NCBI GenBank assembly: GCA_947311845.1
Contig: CAMZMU010000041.1
Coordinates: 135,097,849 to 135,161,848, forward strand
DNA length: 64,000 bases
From: Poa pratensis
Lineage: Eukaryota > Streptophyta > Magnoliopsida > Poales > Poaceae
Reading direction: 5' to 3'
The notes under the pieces are model-generated. The model was not told where the DNA came from and made no database searches. It worked only from the letters and a program-made list of their open reading frames with translations. Within the stretch, counting starts at the first letter, position 1. Each line of letters begins with the position of its first letter. The position numbers were made by a program, and so were the translations under genes. This document shows positions 23,401 through 34,907 of this stretch, one piece after another.

Positions 23401-23628
23401 AAAAAAACGCGACCAACCAAAACTAGCCCTTGGTGGCATATTTTAATAGAAGTGCTCCTTTGTGAGAAGAAAAAAAACATGACCAACCAAGACTAGCTCT
23501 TGGTGGCATATTTTTATAGAAGTGCTTCTTTGTGAGAATTCCAGAAATTCGTCCCCAATGGGGATTGAATCTCTGGTTGTTGAGTGCCCTCACGACAACT
23601 CCACCCGCCGGGTCTCTACCCTGTTCTC
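23401..23628 (-). mobile_element. SINE with T-rich 3' tail, TSD GTACTCTCAAAGATG
   Basis: A 15-bp direct repeat flanks the element (23386-23400 and 23629-23643). On the minus strand it opens with a tRNA-like head containing a B-box-like AGATTCAATCCC (about 23561-23572) and ends with a poly(T) tail, as in p-SINE/Au-type elements. The 3' third (CTATAAAAATATGCCACCAA) is present twice. The paralogous site at about 40065 is empty. Confidence 0.8.
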
Positions 23629-23907
23629 GTACTCTCAAAGATGCAACAGTACAACCGGAGGTTGGTGGTCTGCAAAAAGAAGAGGATTCACAAGAAACTT
23701 CCGCACACTCAGAGCTTAGTCATGGTGATTGGGGTGGGGAGTGTGTAGATTGGGAACTCTTGTTGAATTTGCCGAATATTTAAATTGAAGTGTGCATCTG
23801 TCTGAGGCTCATAAAAAATATATTTATGTCCACACGTCCCACGTCGTGACTTTATGCGTTGTTTTTAAGTTATTTTTGGAGCTTTATGATTTTGAACAGA
23901 TTGCATA

Positions 23908-24442
23908 CTCCCTCCGTCCTGGTTTAAAAGACACATATAGCAAAACTCTGGCCCTAGGCAGATTTTGATTGGGGTCAAACATATGCTTCATTGCCGAAAT
24001 TAAGGGAGATAGTTAATTAGGATGTCTATTAGGCCCACGCATGCATTGCTCTAATTGGTGAAATTAAAGGAGAGAATGAGCCAGAGAAGAAAAAGCCCAT
24101 GGTCACACACGCATGCATGGAAGAGAAAGGAGCACATGCATAATTAAAAAAGACAATTAATGAAAATTGCGCCCTAATCCTACTACTTCCTCCGTCCTAG
24201 TTTGTAGGGCATAATCTTAAAACCAATTTGTCCCACCTCTTAGGCACAATTGCATTTAATTTCCTTACAATAATTGGCTAATTGCCTCTCCCACAAATGC
24301 ATGCAAGCTTTTAGCCCTAATTAGCTATCACCTTGGTCAATGAGATTTGTAAATTATGCCCTACAAAATAGGACGGAGGGAGTATTGTGTTTTGGGACTG
24401 CATGAAATTAGAATTGTGCCCTGTATACCAGGACGGAGGGAG
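23908..24442. mobile_element. Stowaway MITE (outer), TA target
   Basis: The ends are CTCCCTCCGTCCTGG and its inverse, flanked by TA (23906-23907 and 24443-24444). The related site at about 6724 reads TTGCATAATACACAAGCTG with no insertion, giving a clean empty site. A second Stowaway is nested inside. Confidence 0.85.
24186..24382. mobile_element. Stowaway MITE (inner, nested)
   Basis: The ends are CTTCCTCCGTCCTAG and TAGGACGGAGGGAG, flanked by TA. Inverted interior sequence (GTAGGGCATAAT and ATTATGCCCTAC) supports a hairpin-type MITE. It lies within the outer Stowaway. Confidence 0.8.
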
Positions 24443-24444
24443 TA

Positions 24445-24760
24445 CACAAGTTGGTATACAGGGGCGAATTCAATTTACTCAATCTCCATTTGCTTTGATG
24501 GCGCCCACCAATGTCTATCTTCATATTAAAGTCACTTGTAAATGCGCCTAGCCAAGCTACGGTATAAATAGGCTCTCATTAGGCATACAAGAACCGTGTA
24601 GAGCACTATTGCCAGTTGTGCCCACCGGCGCATACCAATGGGCATGGGAAGTATCGAGAATTCAGTTGCCATGATTTACAGTTTGAGGCCTAATCGTAAC
24701 CTATTTAACTTAGTAAATCCATGATGCAAGCTTGGATATTTTGTAACTTATGGTATTGAC
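24445..24760 (+). pseudogene. Relic short gene R2
   Basis: TATAAATA at 24563-24570 is followed 75 bp later by an ATG at 24638 opening a 28-codon frame (MGMGSIENSVAMIYSL, stop 24722-24724). It aligns with R1 and R3 across box, leader and frame, then is cut off around 24745 where R3 begins. Product unknown. Confidence 0.45.
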
Positions 24761-24774
24761 CAATTTCACTATAC

Positions 24775-25330
24775 AAAAGCTTTGGTTGAGAAGGATGAAT
24801 TCACTTTATTCATGACTTTGATGGCAACCAACAATTCTTATATTCGTATTAAACACGGGCACACGTAAATGTTTCCATCCAATACTGAGACAATATAAAT
24901 AAACTCCCATGAAACATTTGGTGTAATTCCCGTAGACAAAAAACTGCGTATGCTAGGTTGCTCCTATCGGGTGTACCAATGGGCTTTGGAGGCATCAGGA
25001 ATTTGGTTGCAACAACGTAGCCTTGCTGACCTAATCGTAACCTATATAGCTTAGCGAATCCATAGTGCAAGCAAACTGATGTCAAACAACAGGATATCGG
25101 TGATATATGTGCTCAATTACATTTTGTAGCCGGCGTGCGTGAGCACAAGGGAGCAATGATGCAGATGATTAGGATGTGACAAGAAGAAGGGAGGGTGCAT
25201 GTACCGTCGGCTAGTTCCCAGTTGCAAAATCCCAAAACAGAGCTAGCAATAGAAATATGTTGTTAATTTCGAACGTAGCTAAGAGCTGTACGAAATTTGA
25301 TTTAATTATGTCACCTGTTTGGCCGACGTC
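24775..25330 (+). pseudogene. Relic short gene R3
   Basis: TATAAATA at 24894-24901 is followed 85 bp later by an ATG at 24979 (MGFGGIRNLVATT, then stop). Past this stop the same frame stays alignable with R1, with further stops, through GAGCACAAGGGAGCAATGATG and into GCTAGTTCCCAGTTGCAAAA. This copy shows most clearly that a longer frame once existed. Confidence 0.45.
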
Positions 25331-26574
25331 ACAGGAATAAGGAAAAAGTCAATTTTGAATCTTAAACTCGTAGAGGTTGGACAGATTGAACCATGAAGCT
25401 GAAATCTCTGTCGTTCACAACTTGAACTATTGAATTCCGTTCTAAATTGAACCTTGGACACAACAAAAAATAATATTCTAAATATCTAAACCCACTAACA
25501 ATAAGGGCCCACCTATCATATCCATCTCCTTCTCCAGTGACTCTGGAATGGATCCCCTTCTCAATTTCATCTCTCCCTCTCTCGCCTCTCCTCTTCCTCC
25601 TATGCACGCATTGGGGTCATGTGCATGTTAGTTGAAGTATTTAGCTATCTTTTGAAGTGTACACAAATCAATTTGTGAAGCTCGGCGATGGTGATCGTGG
25701 ACGCGGACGTGCTTATCGATGTCATCAGCCACCCCCACGTCCGTCCAAGCACACAGAGAGCTCCGCCACATTGTCATCAACGTCCCCGTCGAAGTAATCG
25801 AGCCGAGGCTTCTCCGTTCCTCGCATTCGTCCTCTTCTCTCCGCCGCCGTTTGTCGACCGCCGCCATTGATTCGTCCCCTCCGCCACGCCCTGGTCTTCA
25901 TCGGTGGTTCATGGAGTACCATAAAGTATTAATGGTACTTCATGAGCTCTTCCCGTGGAGCCGCACGCCCCTGAGCACCTTCCCGACGATATAGCACTTT
26001 GCTGCCACTGTCTCTCCTTGTGCTCTCTGCTGCCCCCACTATGTGTGCCGTCGCCACCGCCACAAGAACTCGCGCCGCCTGAGTTAATGGAGACCTATAT
26101 TGTTGTGACATTGTCACTGTCGCCACAAAGAACTCGACGGTGACATGTGTTAACAGAGACAAATATCAGATGGAGCGCCGGCATCCACGTTGAGCTCGCC
26201 TCCATGTTCCGCAACAACGAGCGTGTGTCGCTTCTCGGAATGACGGATGACTATGTGGAGGTTTTTGTGTTGGTCGATGGACTCGTCTATGTATTCCGAG
26301 CGTGTGCGACCAACACATGTGGCAGATTAGAGAGACAAATTGACGAGGAGAGTGGGACGGCGGTGGGGTGAGCAGCACGAGCACCGCAATCGACATTGAT
26401 TTGGAGTGAATGGAAAAAATTGGGCAAGAACATGAATATGACATATGGATCCCATGTTTCCCATTGTCAGTAGCGGATAATCTTGGTCGGGTGCTCTTTT
26501 TCCCGGTGCGAGCGATACTTTTTTCCTAGGAAGAACTATGGAGTATTTGGCAGCCTCTCGATGATTGAATATGA
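25331..26574. other. Unassigned sequence, partly GC-rich
   Basis: The stretch begins AAAAAGTCAATTTTGAATC and has a GGGCCCACC motif near 25506. This layout is seen in dispersed grass repeats, but I cannot name the family. The region 25680-26400 has several modest ORFs on both strands without a recognisable domain. The last 80 bp match the F-box 1 upstream region (GGCAGCC(G/T)CTCGATG). Confidence 0.3.
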
Positions 26575-26586
26575 AGCTTATTGAGA

Positions 26587-26839
26587 TTTTTTTTTGCGAA
26601 ACACAGTACAACGCAGGCGCGCACACCCTACCCCTATGAGCACCTTCGAGAGACTGAATCGGCGGGTCGAGTCTTTACATTGACGAAGTCACCACGGGCG
26701 TCTCGTTGAATGTCGCCTCCCACTGAAGAATATTTCGTTTTAAATGAGAAACACCAGCGTCAAACCTAGCGTTTGAACTCTGATGAGTTAGGGGTACAAC
26801 TACCCACCTAACCAACCATCTTGCCACAGACAAGTCCTC
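26587..26839 (-). mobile_element. tRNA-derived SINE, TSD AGCTTATTGAGA
   Basis: The direct repeat AGCTTATTGAGA is at 26575-26586 and 26840-26851. On the minus strand the element has A-box-like TGGTTAGGTGGG (26803-26814) and B-box-like GAGTTCAAACGC (26769-26780), a body containing GTGACTTCGTCAATG and GTGCTCATAGGGGTAGGGTG, and a poly(A) end (the T-run at 26587-26595). These match my memory of the common Au-type grass SINE. The F-box 1 upstream region lacks it. Confidence 0.85.
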
Positions 26840-27445
26840 AGCTTATTGAGAATTTCAGGAGTCTATAGCAGTACGAGTAGTCCACTAGTCAAGGTCCGTT
26901 TCCCTCATCAAAATCTATACTACTATTAAAAGAGTAAACACCTTCGGGATACATTAAATTTGTGCCGTTCAATAACCCGATCAACGATCTAGATTGCTCC
27001 AATGTTTGACAACTCAACACACCTTTTTGGTTCGTGAAAATTACAGAGATTTTGCCACCGCCAAGTTAAAAAAACGGTTCGTTATGTTTTCCCTAGCTTA
27101 GCAACGCGTGCGAGGCAGATCCCTTAGCTTTCCACGTGGTAGTCGGAAGAGAGACAAAATAAATCACGGTCAAGAGTCCTGATCGGACTGGTATAAGGGA
27201 CATCCTCGACAAAGGAGCACTCGACCAGCCACGTCGCTCTGCAAAAGCTAAAAACCACGCCGACGAGATGGCAGCGTCATCTGCAAGGCTACAACGACCC
27301 CGTACAATCTCTGTTGAGTTCCGGCTGACGACATCAACACCGATACATATGGCGTTCAACTACAATGGCGATATCGATCTGGCACTAGAAGACGTCGCAG
27401 AAAGATTGCATGCTAGCTGCGGTTATTGCAGAAAGATTGCATCCA

Positions 27446-28461
27446 GATGTGATTCTCTTTTCCCCTCCCCTCCCCTCCCCTCTCGTTCTCTCCGCCCCTC
27501 TCCCTTGAGAGTCGCCGTCCGTTCCCCGGCTCGCTCGGCTCGCCTCACCGGCGGCGCTGCCGTCCGGCGTGGTGGAGAGAGTGGAGCGCGGGCTGTACAG
27601 AGTAGAGTAGGGATTAGATTAGGTTTTCTTCTCTTTCCCGTGTGGAGTATCGTGGCGGATGTCCCGTCTTCTTCCTTCTGGAGGTGTGCTGCTCCGGCGC
27701 TCGAGTACGGCGTCGTGGCTGCTGCGGATCTGATCTCCTTCAAGCTCCCAAGGTGGGAGATGCGTGGATCTGAGTTCGTGGCCATCCTCTTCTTCAAGTA
27801 CTTCTGGTCTCCTGATCTGGGGCTTCCTTTCCTGTTCCTGGCCGGCCTCGGTGGCGAGGGGGAGGAGGAGAGGGCTGCCTCGATGTGGGAGCGTGGCGGC
27901 TTCCCTGATGACGAGGTGGACGCGTTGTCAGGGTGCGAGGTCCTGCTGCTTCGTCGAGCTCCACGGTGGAGATCTCTGGAGTCAGGTACTGAGCGCTGCC
28001 TTTTGTTGCCGTCCCTTGTTTGGTTGTGGCGGTGGTGGTTCTCTCCGGTGAATTTGCTTCGGCCGGCCGTGGCGGCGAGGGAAGAGGTTGACCGGGGAGT
28101 GGGCGCTCTGGGTGGATGGCCTGGTCGTCGCGGAGCTGGCGGGATGAAGGGTGGTTTTGGCAAGCAAGCATTATGGCTGTATGCGTTCATCGAGCTAGGT
28201 GTCCGTCGCGGAGCGGCGGCCGGATTTGCAGTCGACTACAATTTGTGGAGGTGCTCGTTTTCCTGGCAATGGTGGTACGGCGGCTCCGGTGAGGATTAGG
28301 TTTTGGGGTTGGGGTGGATCCGGTTGTGTTCTTTCAGGTTGCTTGGGGTGTTTAGTGCAATTTGTTGGGTCTTCTTTGTATTCTCTGGTTCCGGAGGGAC
28401 CTGTTTGTAATTTGTACTGAGCTTCCTTTATATGAAATCGGATCCTGTTCAAAAAAAAAAA
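27446..28461 (+). mobile_element. Poly(A) retroposon, TSD AGAAAGATTGCATCCA
   Basis: A perfect 16-bp direct repeat (27430-27445 and 28462-28477) flanks a segment starting with a CT-rich leader and ending in GGATCCTGTTC plus a poly(A) run. It is either a short or 5'-truncated LINE relative or a processed RNA copy. Both strands have long ORFs, but those starting before 27446 cross the insertion boundary and cannot be original genes. No protein domain is recognised. Confidence 0.75.
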
Positions 28462-28992
28462 AGAAAGATTGCATCCAACAAATTTAGAGTCGACAAACTG
28501 ACTGATCAATCCATCAGGTATTCACGATTATTCCAATAGGTCATGTCGTCTCTTTGAAATAACATGTGATGCTTTTGTTGTGCTTCAAGACGATTTCACG
28601 AAGAGGTCTCTGACGCGCGAAGTGGTAAAAACAACAATGCCCCTCAGTCTACCGGTCGATCGATTACCGATACTGCTCTCACATTAATTTGTCTGTCATA
28701 AGCCACGGCGTCAACACGCATCGTGGAGTATTTCGTCCGTCCTCGAGTTGATCCAGTAGAAAGGTATAATTCCATCTACTACTACTAGCGTGTCCAGATT
28801 TCTTGCTCGTGTTCCCATATAGCACTAGCTGAATCTTTATTTCCAAGTTATAGCTGTGCAGCAATCCAGCACGTATTTTCCCTCTGAGGCTGCAGTAAGG
28901 AAAGTTGTGGCGGTGTGCTGATACAGCTGTTCAGTTCCTCGGCGCCGTCAAACTTCCTACGTTCAGTCACCAGGCAAGAATCTGTGTATAAG

Positions 28993-31900
28993 GAAGAGTA
29001 ATAGACAGATTTTTTTTGCCCTCTGGCGAGTTGGCGAGCTGCCGGAAACTGGTGTGATGCTGTTCCTTTCTCCCCCCGATTTCTTCCGGATCTGCTAGAT
29101 TCCTCTAAGCTTCCTCAAATTAAGCTCTATTCCATCCGATTCGATCCTCTGTTTTGTCAAATCTGCTCTCCCCTGTTTCGCCCTGCTGCTGCTATCTTTC
29201 CAACCATCGCCGCCGTCGCCGACTGATTCTTGAAGTCCGGCATTCCTCCAGCTCAATCCATATTTCCAATCCAATCCACTACCAGATCTTCCAGCCCGAT
29301 TCCCACGTTCCAACCAGCGCGCACAGCAGCATCAGTAGTTGCAGCACCTAGTTGCTTTTCTTGCCCCCTTGGTGCACGGGCGAGACATCTCCAGCCTGAT
29401 CCCATCCGTCGCCCCCGGCGGTGATCAGTTCGTTGGCGCTGTTGATGCTGCCATGGCTGCCGATCGACCGGCCGGCCGGGCGCGTGGCGAAGACGATCTC
29501 CAGCGTGGGGGTCTCTTGGAGGGGTTAAACTTCCGTACTCGCCTCCAAAGCATTGCCAGAAGAGCCACCGCGAGCCCTAGCTCGATTGGGGCACTTGTGG
29601 GTAGTGATTGCAGGACGGGCGTCTCTGTCCGAGATAGGCGCTCTACGTAGAGAGCTATTGAGATTGTGAGAAAAGAAGGGAGAAGACAGGAGGAAGCGAA
29701 GAAGTAATTCCTAATCCCTTGACAGGATGACTGATTCAGTTGCAAACCAATTCAGCTGCAAACCAATGAGGATCAGTGCGCTCAACTGTCGGGGGTTGGG
29801 AATGGCCCAGCAGTTCGAGGTCTTAAGGCTCACCAGAAGAAGGAGGCCCCAGATATCCTTTTTCTGTCGGAAACTAAATTAGATGAGAAAGGGATGGAGA
29901 AGTTTCGGTGGATGCTAGGCATGCCCACATGATTGTCAGAAAGTGTGAAGGAGAAGTGGTGGTCTAGCAATGTTCTGGAGGAGGGGGATTGATGTTAGGC
30001 TACGATGGATGGGAAGGATGCATATTGATGTGGATGTTGTGGAAAGTAATGGTTTCAAATGGAGGCTCACTGGAATTTACGGGGAGCCACGTCAAGAAAA
30101 GAGAGAGGAGACGTGGAGGCTTCTACGAACTTTACACCAACATCAAACTTGCCGTGGCTTTGTGTGGGTGATTTTAATGAAATCTTGTATACTTTGAGAA
30201 ACAAGGTGGTGTGGCAAAACCCCAATCACAGATGGATAAATTTCGTGATGCTTTAGATTTTTGTAATCTACAAGATCTTGGTTTTGAAGGTGACATGTTT
30301 ACATGGAGGAATAATAACTGGCGTGTTGATGGCTATATCCGGGAGAGACTTGATAGGGCTGTTGCGTCACCTTCTTGGCGTATACATTTTTCAGATTTTA
30401 GAGTGAAGAATGGTGACCCGGAACACTCTGATCATAGACCGGTGGTGGTCAGTTTGGCATGCTCGAACAAACCAGCTTGGACAGGTAATAAAGGGCTGAA
30501 TAAAAGATTCGAGGCTAGTTGGCTCTTGGAGGAAAATTGTGAAACTATTGTTAAAAATGCTTGGGAACTTGCGGGTGTGCGGGGGAGGATAAAGTTATGG
30601 GCAGGCTCAAAGCAGTTTCGAAGGATCTACATGGCTGGAGTAGAGATGTGTTGGGTGACCTACAGAACCGGATAAAAAGGCTAAAAGAGGAGTTGGAGGA
30701 CTGTAGAAAGCTGGATATCACAGCACATCATATTGCTCAAGAGCAAAGGTTACGTTTCAAGTTGGAAAGGTTAGAAGATCAATGGGAGTTGTCATGGAAG
30801 CAGAGAGCTCATGTGAATTGGTTGGAGAAGGGTGATCGTAATACTTCTTATTTCCACTCTTGCGCCACGGAAAGGAAGAAACAAAATATATATCGGCTGA
30901 AAGGTGGAGATGGAGAGGTGGTGGAGGGGGAGGAGGAGTTGCAAACCCTCGTATCTAACTATTTCTTTAACTTGTTTACCCCCATGGCAGGTTCAAATGC
31001 AAACCATGTGCTGGACAATATACAGACCGAGTTACACCACAAATGAATGAGGTCCTTGCAGCTGAGTTCAAGAGGGAGGAAATTAAGGTGGCCCTTGATA
31101 GCATTGGTGATTTAAAAGCCCCTGGGCTGATGGTATGCCGGCTATCTTTTATAAAAGCTTCTGGGAAACGGTGGGTGACTCGGTGGTTGATGAGGTGATG
31201 AATGTGTTGCGAGGAGGCTGTGTACCTGAAGGATGGAATGAAACAGTTGTTGTACTCATCCCAAAGGTTCAAACCCCAGAAAGTATGAAAGACTTGCGCC
31301 CAATTAGTCTTTGCAACGTTGTTTATAAGCTCATCTCCAAAGTGTTGGCAAACCGTTTAAAATGCATTTTGGATGAAATCATTTCTCCAAACCAAAGCGC
31401 TTTTGTTCCTGGTAGACTTATCTCGGATAACACCATTTTGGCATATGAGATGTCCCATTTTATGAAGAGGAAAAGATCAGGGAAGAAAAGCTACATGGCT
31501 GTCAAGTTAGACATGAGCAAGGCATATGACCGTGTAGAATGGTCTTTCTTGGAGAAGGTTATGTGTAAGCTCGGCATCTGCGACCAGTTTGTGGAAAATG
31601 TAATGAAGTGCTACGTTCGGTGTCTTACAGATTCAAAGTGAATGGCAATATCACGGATACAATTACTCCGGGTAGAGGACTAAGACAAGGGGATCCGATC
31701 TCCCCTTATCTATTCTTGCTGTGTGCGGAGGGTTTTTCGGCGTGATCCATGCTGCCGAGGAAAGAGGGGAGATTACGGGGATCAAATTGGCACCGTCAGC
31801 ACCTTCTGTTAACCACCTGCTTTTCGCTGACGACTCGCTGTTGTTGATGGAGGCCACTGTCGAGAGTGCACAAGCAATTAATTCGATCCTTCAAGCGTAT

Positions 31901-33903
31901 GAAGCAGCTTCAGGTCAGGTCATAAATCGAGACAAATCCTCGATCTTGTTCAGCTCTAACACACCGAGACAGCTCAAACAAGGTGTGATGCAAGTCTTGG
32001 GTTTGAGCTCGGAAGTGCAGGGGGAAAATACTTGGGCCTCCCAACGTATATAGGCAAGGATAGAAAAAAGGCTTTTGAATACATCAAGGAAAGAATTTGG
32101 AAACGAATTGTCGGTTGGAAGGAAAGGTTCTTGTCTAAAGCAGCAAAAGAGATACTAATTAAAGCAGTCGCACAAGCGATCCCTACATACGCGATGTCAT
32201 GTTTTGATATTACGAAGAGCCTTTGCGAGGACATCACGAAGATGATATGCCGATACTGGTGGTCACAGATGGATAATGAAAATAAAGCACACTGGGTTAG
32301 CTGGCCAAATATGATGAAACCAAAGGAAGAGGGGGGCTGGGCTTCCGAGACATACATGTGTTCAACATGGCTATGCTAGCCAGACAAGGATGGAGAATTC
32401 TGCAAGCTCCGGATTCCCTGTGTGCACGTGTTCTACGTGCGAAATACTTTCCTGATGGTGATTTGCTGCAGGCAAAACCTGTGGCTGGAATGAGCTATGT
32501 ATGGCGTAGTATCCTAAAGGAGTACAAGTATTAAAGAGTGGTGTCATATGGAGAGTTGGAAATGGAGAAAGAATCAGAATCTGGTCAGACCCGTGGTTGC
32601 CGTCTAGCTCGACAAGACAACCATGTACACCACGCGGTGATGCAGCTGTGAACTGGGTCTCTGAACTTATAGACCATGAACAAGTGTGCTGGAATGAAGC
32701 TGTTATCAGGCAAGTTTTCAACACTTGCGATGCTGAAGCCATTTTACGAATCCCTATTTGTGATCAGCTTGAGGACCATGTTGCTTGGCACCCGGACACT
32801 AAAGGAATGTTCTCGGTTAATTCAGCTTACAAAACTTATGCACTAAGTGTAACTGAGAACCGACAAGCAGGCCCTTCGTCCGGTAGTGAGTGGGAGAAGA
32901 AGATTTGGAACCAGATGTGGAAGCTTGATTGCCCCCCGAAGGTGCACCACTTTCTATGGCGTTTGGTCTAAATAGTCGCCGCTAAGGATGAATATTGAGA
33001 GCAGGCGTATTGAACTAGACACAAGATGTGCAGTTTGCAATGCTATGTTTGAAACTGGAGGCCATCTCTTTGGGGCCTGCCGGGAGGCAAGGAAAATTTT
33101 AACTGAACTGTCGATGGAGCAGATTGGAAATATGATCAGCAATTCCCAGTCTGCAATAGAAGTTCTTCAAAAAATGCTGGAATTGCCGTATGAAGAGAAA
33201 ATGAGATGTGTGGCTTCCTATGGTGCTGGTGGTCAGAAAGAAACAAATCAAATAGGGGGGAAAGTAGACTGCCGAAGAAGGAATTGTGCCATCAAATTCA
33301 CATGCATGTAAATGAGTGGAAAATGCACCTGAAAAAGCCTCTGAAACAAGCTGCAGAACGTGTCCAAAGTTGGCAATCGCCGCCTACTGATTGGATCATG
33401 TTCAATACGGATGGAGCATTCGTAGAGGGAACCAGACAAGGTGGTTGGGGTGTGGTGGCCCGTGATAGCGAGGGAGACTTCATTGTTGCCGAAGCTGGTG
33501 CTGCCATGTCCGTTTCTGAAGCTCTGCATGCTGAAACCATAGCAATCCTGAAGGCAATTAATTTGGCTGTAAGAATGGGATGTGGCCGTATCATCATTGC
33601 GACTGACTGTCAAGTTTTGCAAAAGGCTATCACCTCATCAGAATATGATCTATCTGCTCTGGGTGCGCTCTTCATGGATGCGAAGTTCCTGCTCTCTACT
33701 GAGTTCAGCGACTATAAGTTGTTCATGTTCCCCGTGCGTGTAACAAGCCTGCACATGAATTAGCTGCTATAGGGCTGGCTGGTGCATCCAATTACCACCA
33801 GGTGTGGGAGGACCATGTCCCTGACTCTGTAAGCAGGGCGTTGTACGGTGATTCTACCGTCCAGGTTTGACGGAATGTCATCATTCCAATTCAAAAAAAA
33901 AAA
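28993..33903 (+). mobile_element. LINE (L1-type), nearly full length, TSD TGTGTATAAG
   Basis: The ten bases TGTGTATAAG flank it (28983-28992 and 33904-33913) and a poly(A) run ends it (33893-33903). About 770 bp of GC-rich 5' UTR precede an ORF2 with endonuclease, reverse transcriptase, zinc-binding and RNase H parts. No gag-like ORF1 with a zinc knuckle is seen before ORF2, so it is internally deleted. Confidence 0.88.
29767..33763 (+). pseudogene. LINE ORF2 (endonuclease / reverse transcriptase / RNase H), frameshifted
   Basis: The frame opens with MRISALNCRGLG (endonuclease start). Endonuclease signatures follow: LFLSETKLD, CVGDFNEIL-like sequence, and HSDHRPVVVSL near 30430. Reverse transcriptase signatures are LRPISLCNVVYKLISKVLAN, QSAFVPGRLISDN, the active-site blocks AVKLDMSKAYDRVEW and HLLFADDSLLL, and [13 protein letters not shown] Cys/His zinc-binding part (CAVCNAMFETGGHLFGAC) and RNase H with NTDGAF, HAET and ATDC close it. 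At least six frameshifts or stops break the frame (for example near 29925, 30230, 31130, 31640, 32030 and 32970), so it is inactive. Confidence 0.88.
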
Positions 33904-33913
33904 TGTGTATAAG

Positions 33914-34829
33914 TTCTCTGCTCTAGATATAACTTCACGGTCTTCACCTGCCCTCGGGGAATCTAGAAGCTATCGTGCTGCTGGTTTGGGTCTTGCGTTT
34001 CACTTCCTTATTAAGATGGTTCATGGATGTCAGCAACATATTAATCACGTTTTCAACTCGCAGGTTAAGTCTGCGTAGAGGTATTGTTGTGATTTCTTCA
34101 ATTTTTCTATTGGTAGGTGTATTAGGATCTACTATAGCTAACACATTCGTATCTAACGAGGCAATATTTGTTAATTCCTTGCTTATTGCGCGCTCTAAAT
34201 TAGCCTTAATGGCTTATTTAAAATTCTCAATGCAATTTATCTGGGAAGCCCTCTAAATAGTACTGCATTGTTTCTTTATATTTTGGGTTTGCATCTACAG
34301 TTTATTTATATCAGGGATTTGTTCAGTTGTGACTTTTCTGTCCGGAATGCTGATTTTTGCGTGCGGGCTAAAGGATCTTATGCACATATTTGTAATCTCA
34401 AGCATGAAATAAAAATATGGTATGTGCCTTATTTTTATTTCCTCTCTTCTGCTATTACAAAGGGGAACAAATAAAAACTATATACATGGTCTGAGTATTT
34501 TTCATTCAATTAATCATAATTGATTATATTATTTATTTTGACAGGTTATTATGCTCTTTTCTGTATACTTCACATATATTTCACAAGCGATCAAAAGATA
34601 AATTATATCAATAATCCCAAAAACAACACCCTCTTCCTATATTACCATTGCTAACTGGATTGAGACAATGGAGTACTTCATGGGATATATTTCGTCCGAT
34701 TTAAATTTTGTATCATGAAACAAATTTAACTGGCCTGGTAAAATAACTCAATTAAACAAATATAGATTGAAAGACGTGTTTATATTATAATAAATTATGA
34801 GACCTGCGTTGCACGTACATGACCACTAG
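33914..34829 (+). other. Right part of the Helitron
   Basis: About 900 bp between the LINE target duplication and the Helitron 3' end. An ORF at 33975-34256 (93 codons) is rich in hydrophobic residues (ISSIFLLVGVLGSTIANTFV) but has no recognised family. It may be a captured fragment. The rest is AT-rich without a gene. Confidence 0.4.
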
Positions 34830-34907
34830 TTTAAAAAAAATAAAAACTAGGTCCGTAGTCAGAAATCCACATCCCTTCTTCACCGTCACTGCAGACTGCA
34901 AGTCTGC

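Larger units (their letters stand above)
26914..34829 (+). mobile_element. Helitron (7.9 kb) with two nested retroposons
   Basis: The left end is A/TCTATACTACTATTAAAAGAG and the right end is GCGTTGCACG...CCACTAG/T, matching the TC...CTAG Helitron rule with insertion between A and T. No Rep/helicase gene is present, so it is non-autonomous. About 1.96 kb is Helitron sequence; the rest is a 1.0-kb retroposon and a 4.9-kb LINE, each with its own target duplication. It split the upstream region of F-box 2: flanking words GGTCCGT lie on both sides, while F-box 1 has the uninterrupted sequence. Confidence 0.75.

Noticed and set aside
27268..28299. 343-codon plus-strand ORF
   Set aside because: It crosses the 5' boundary of the retroposon at 27446 (defined by a 16-bp target duplication), so it is a chance fusion of two sequences.
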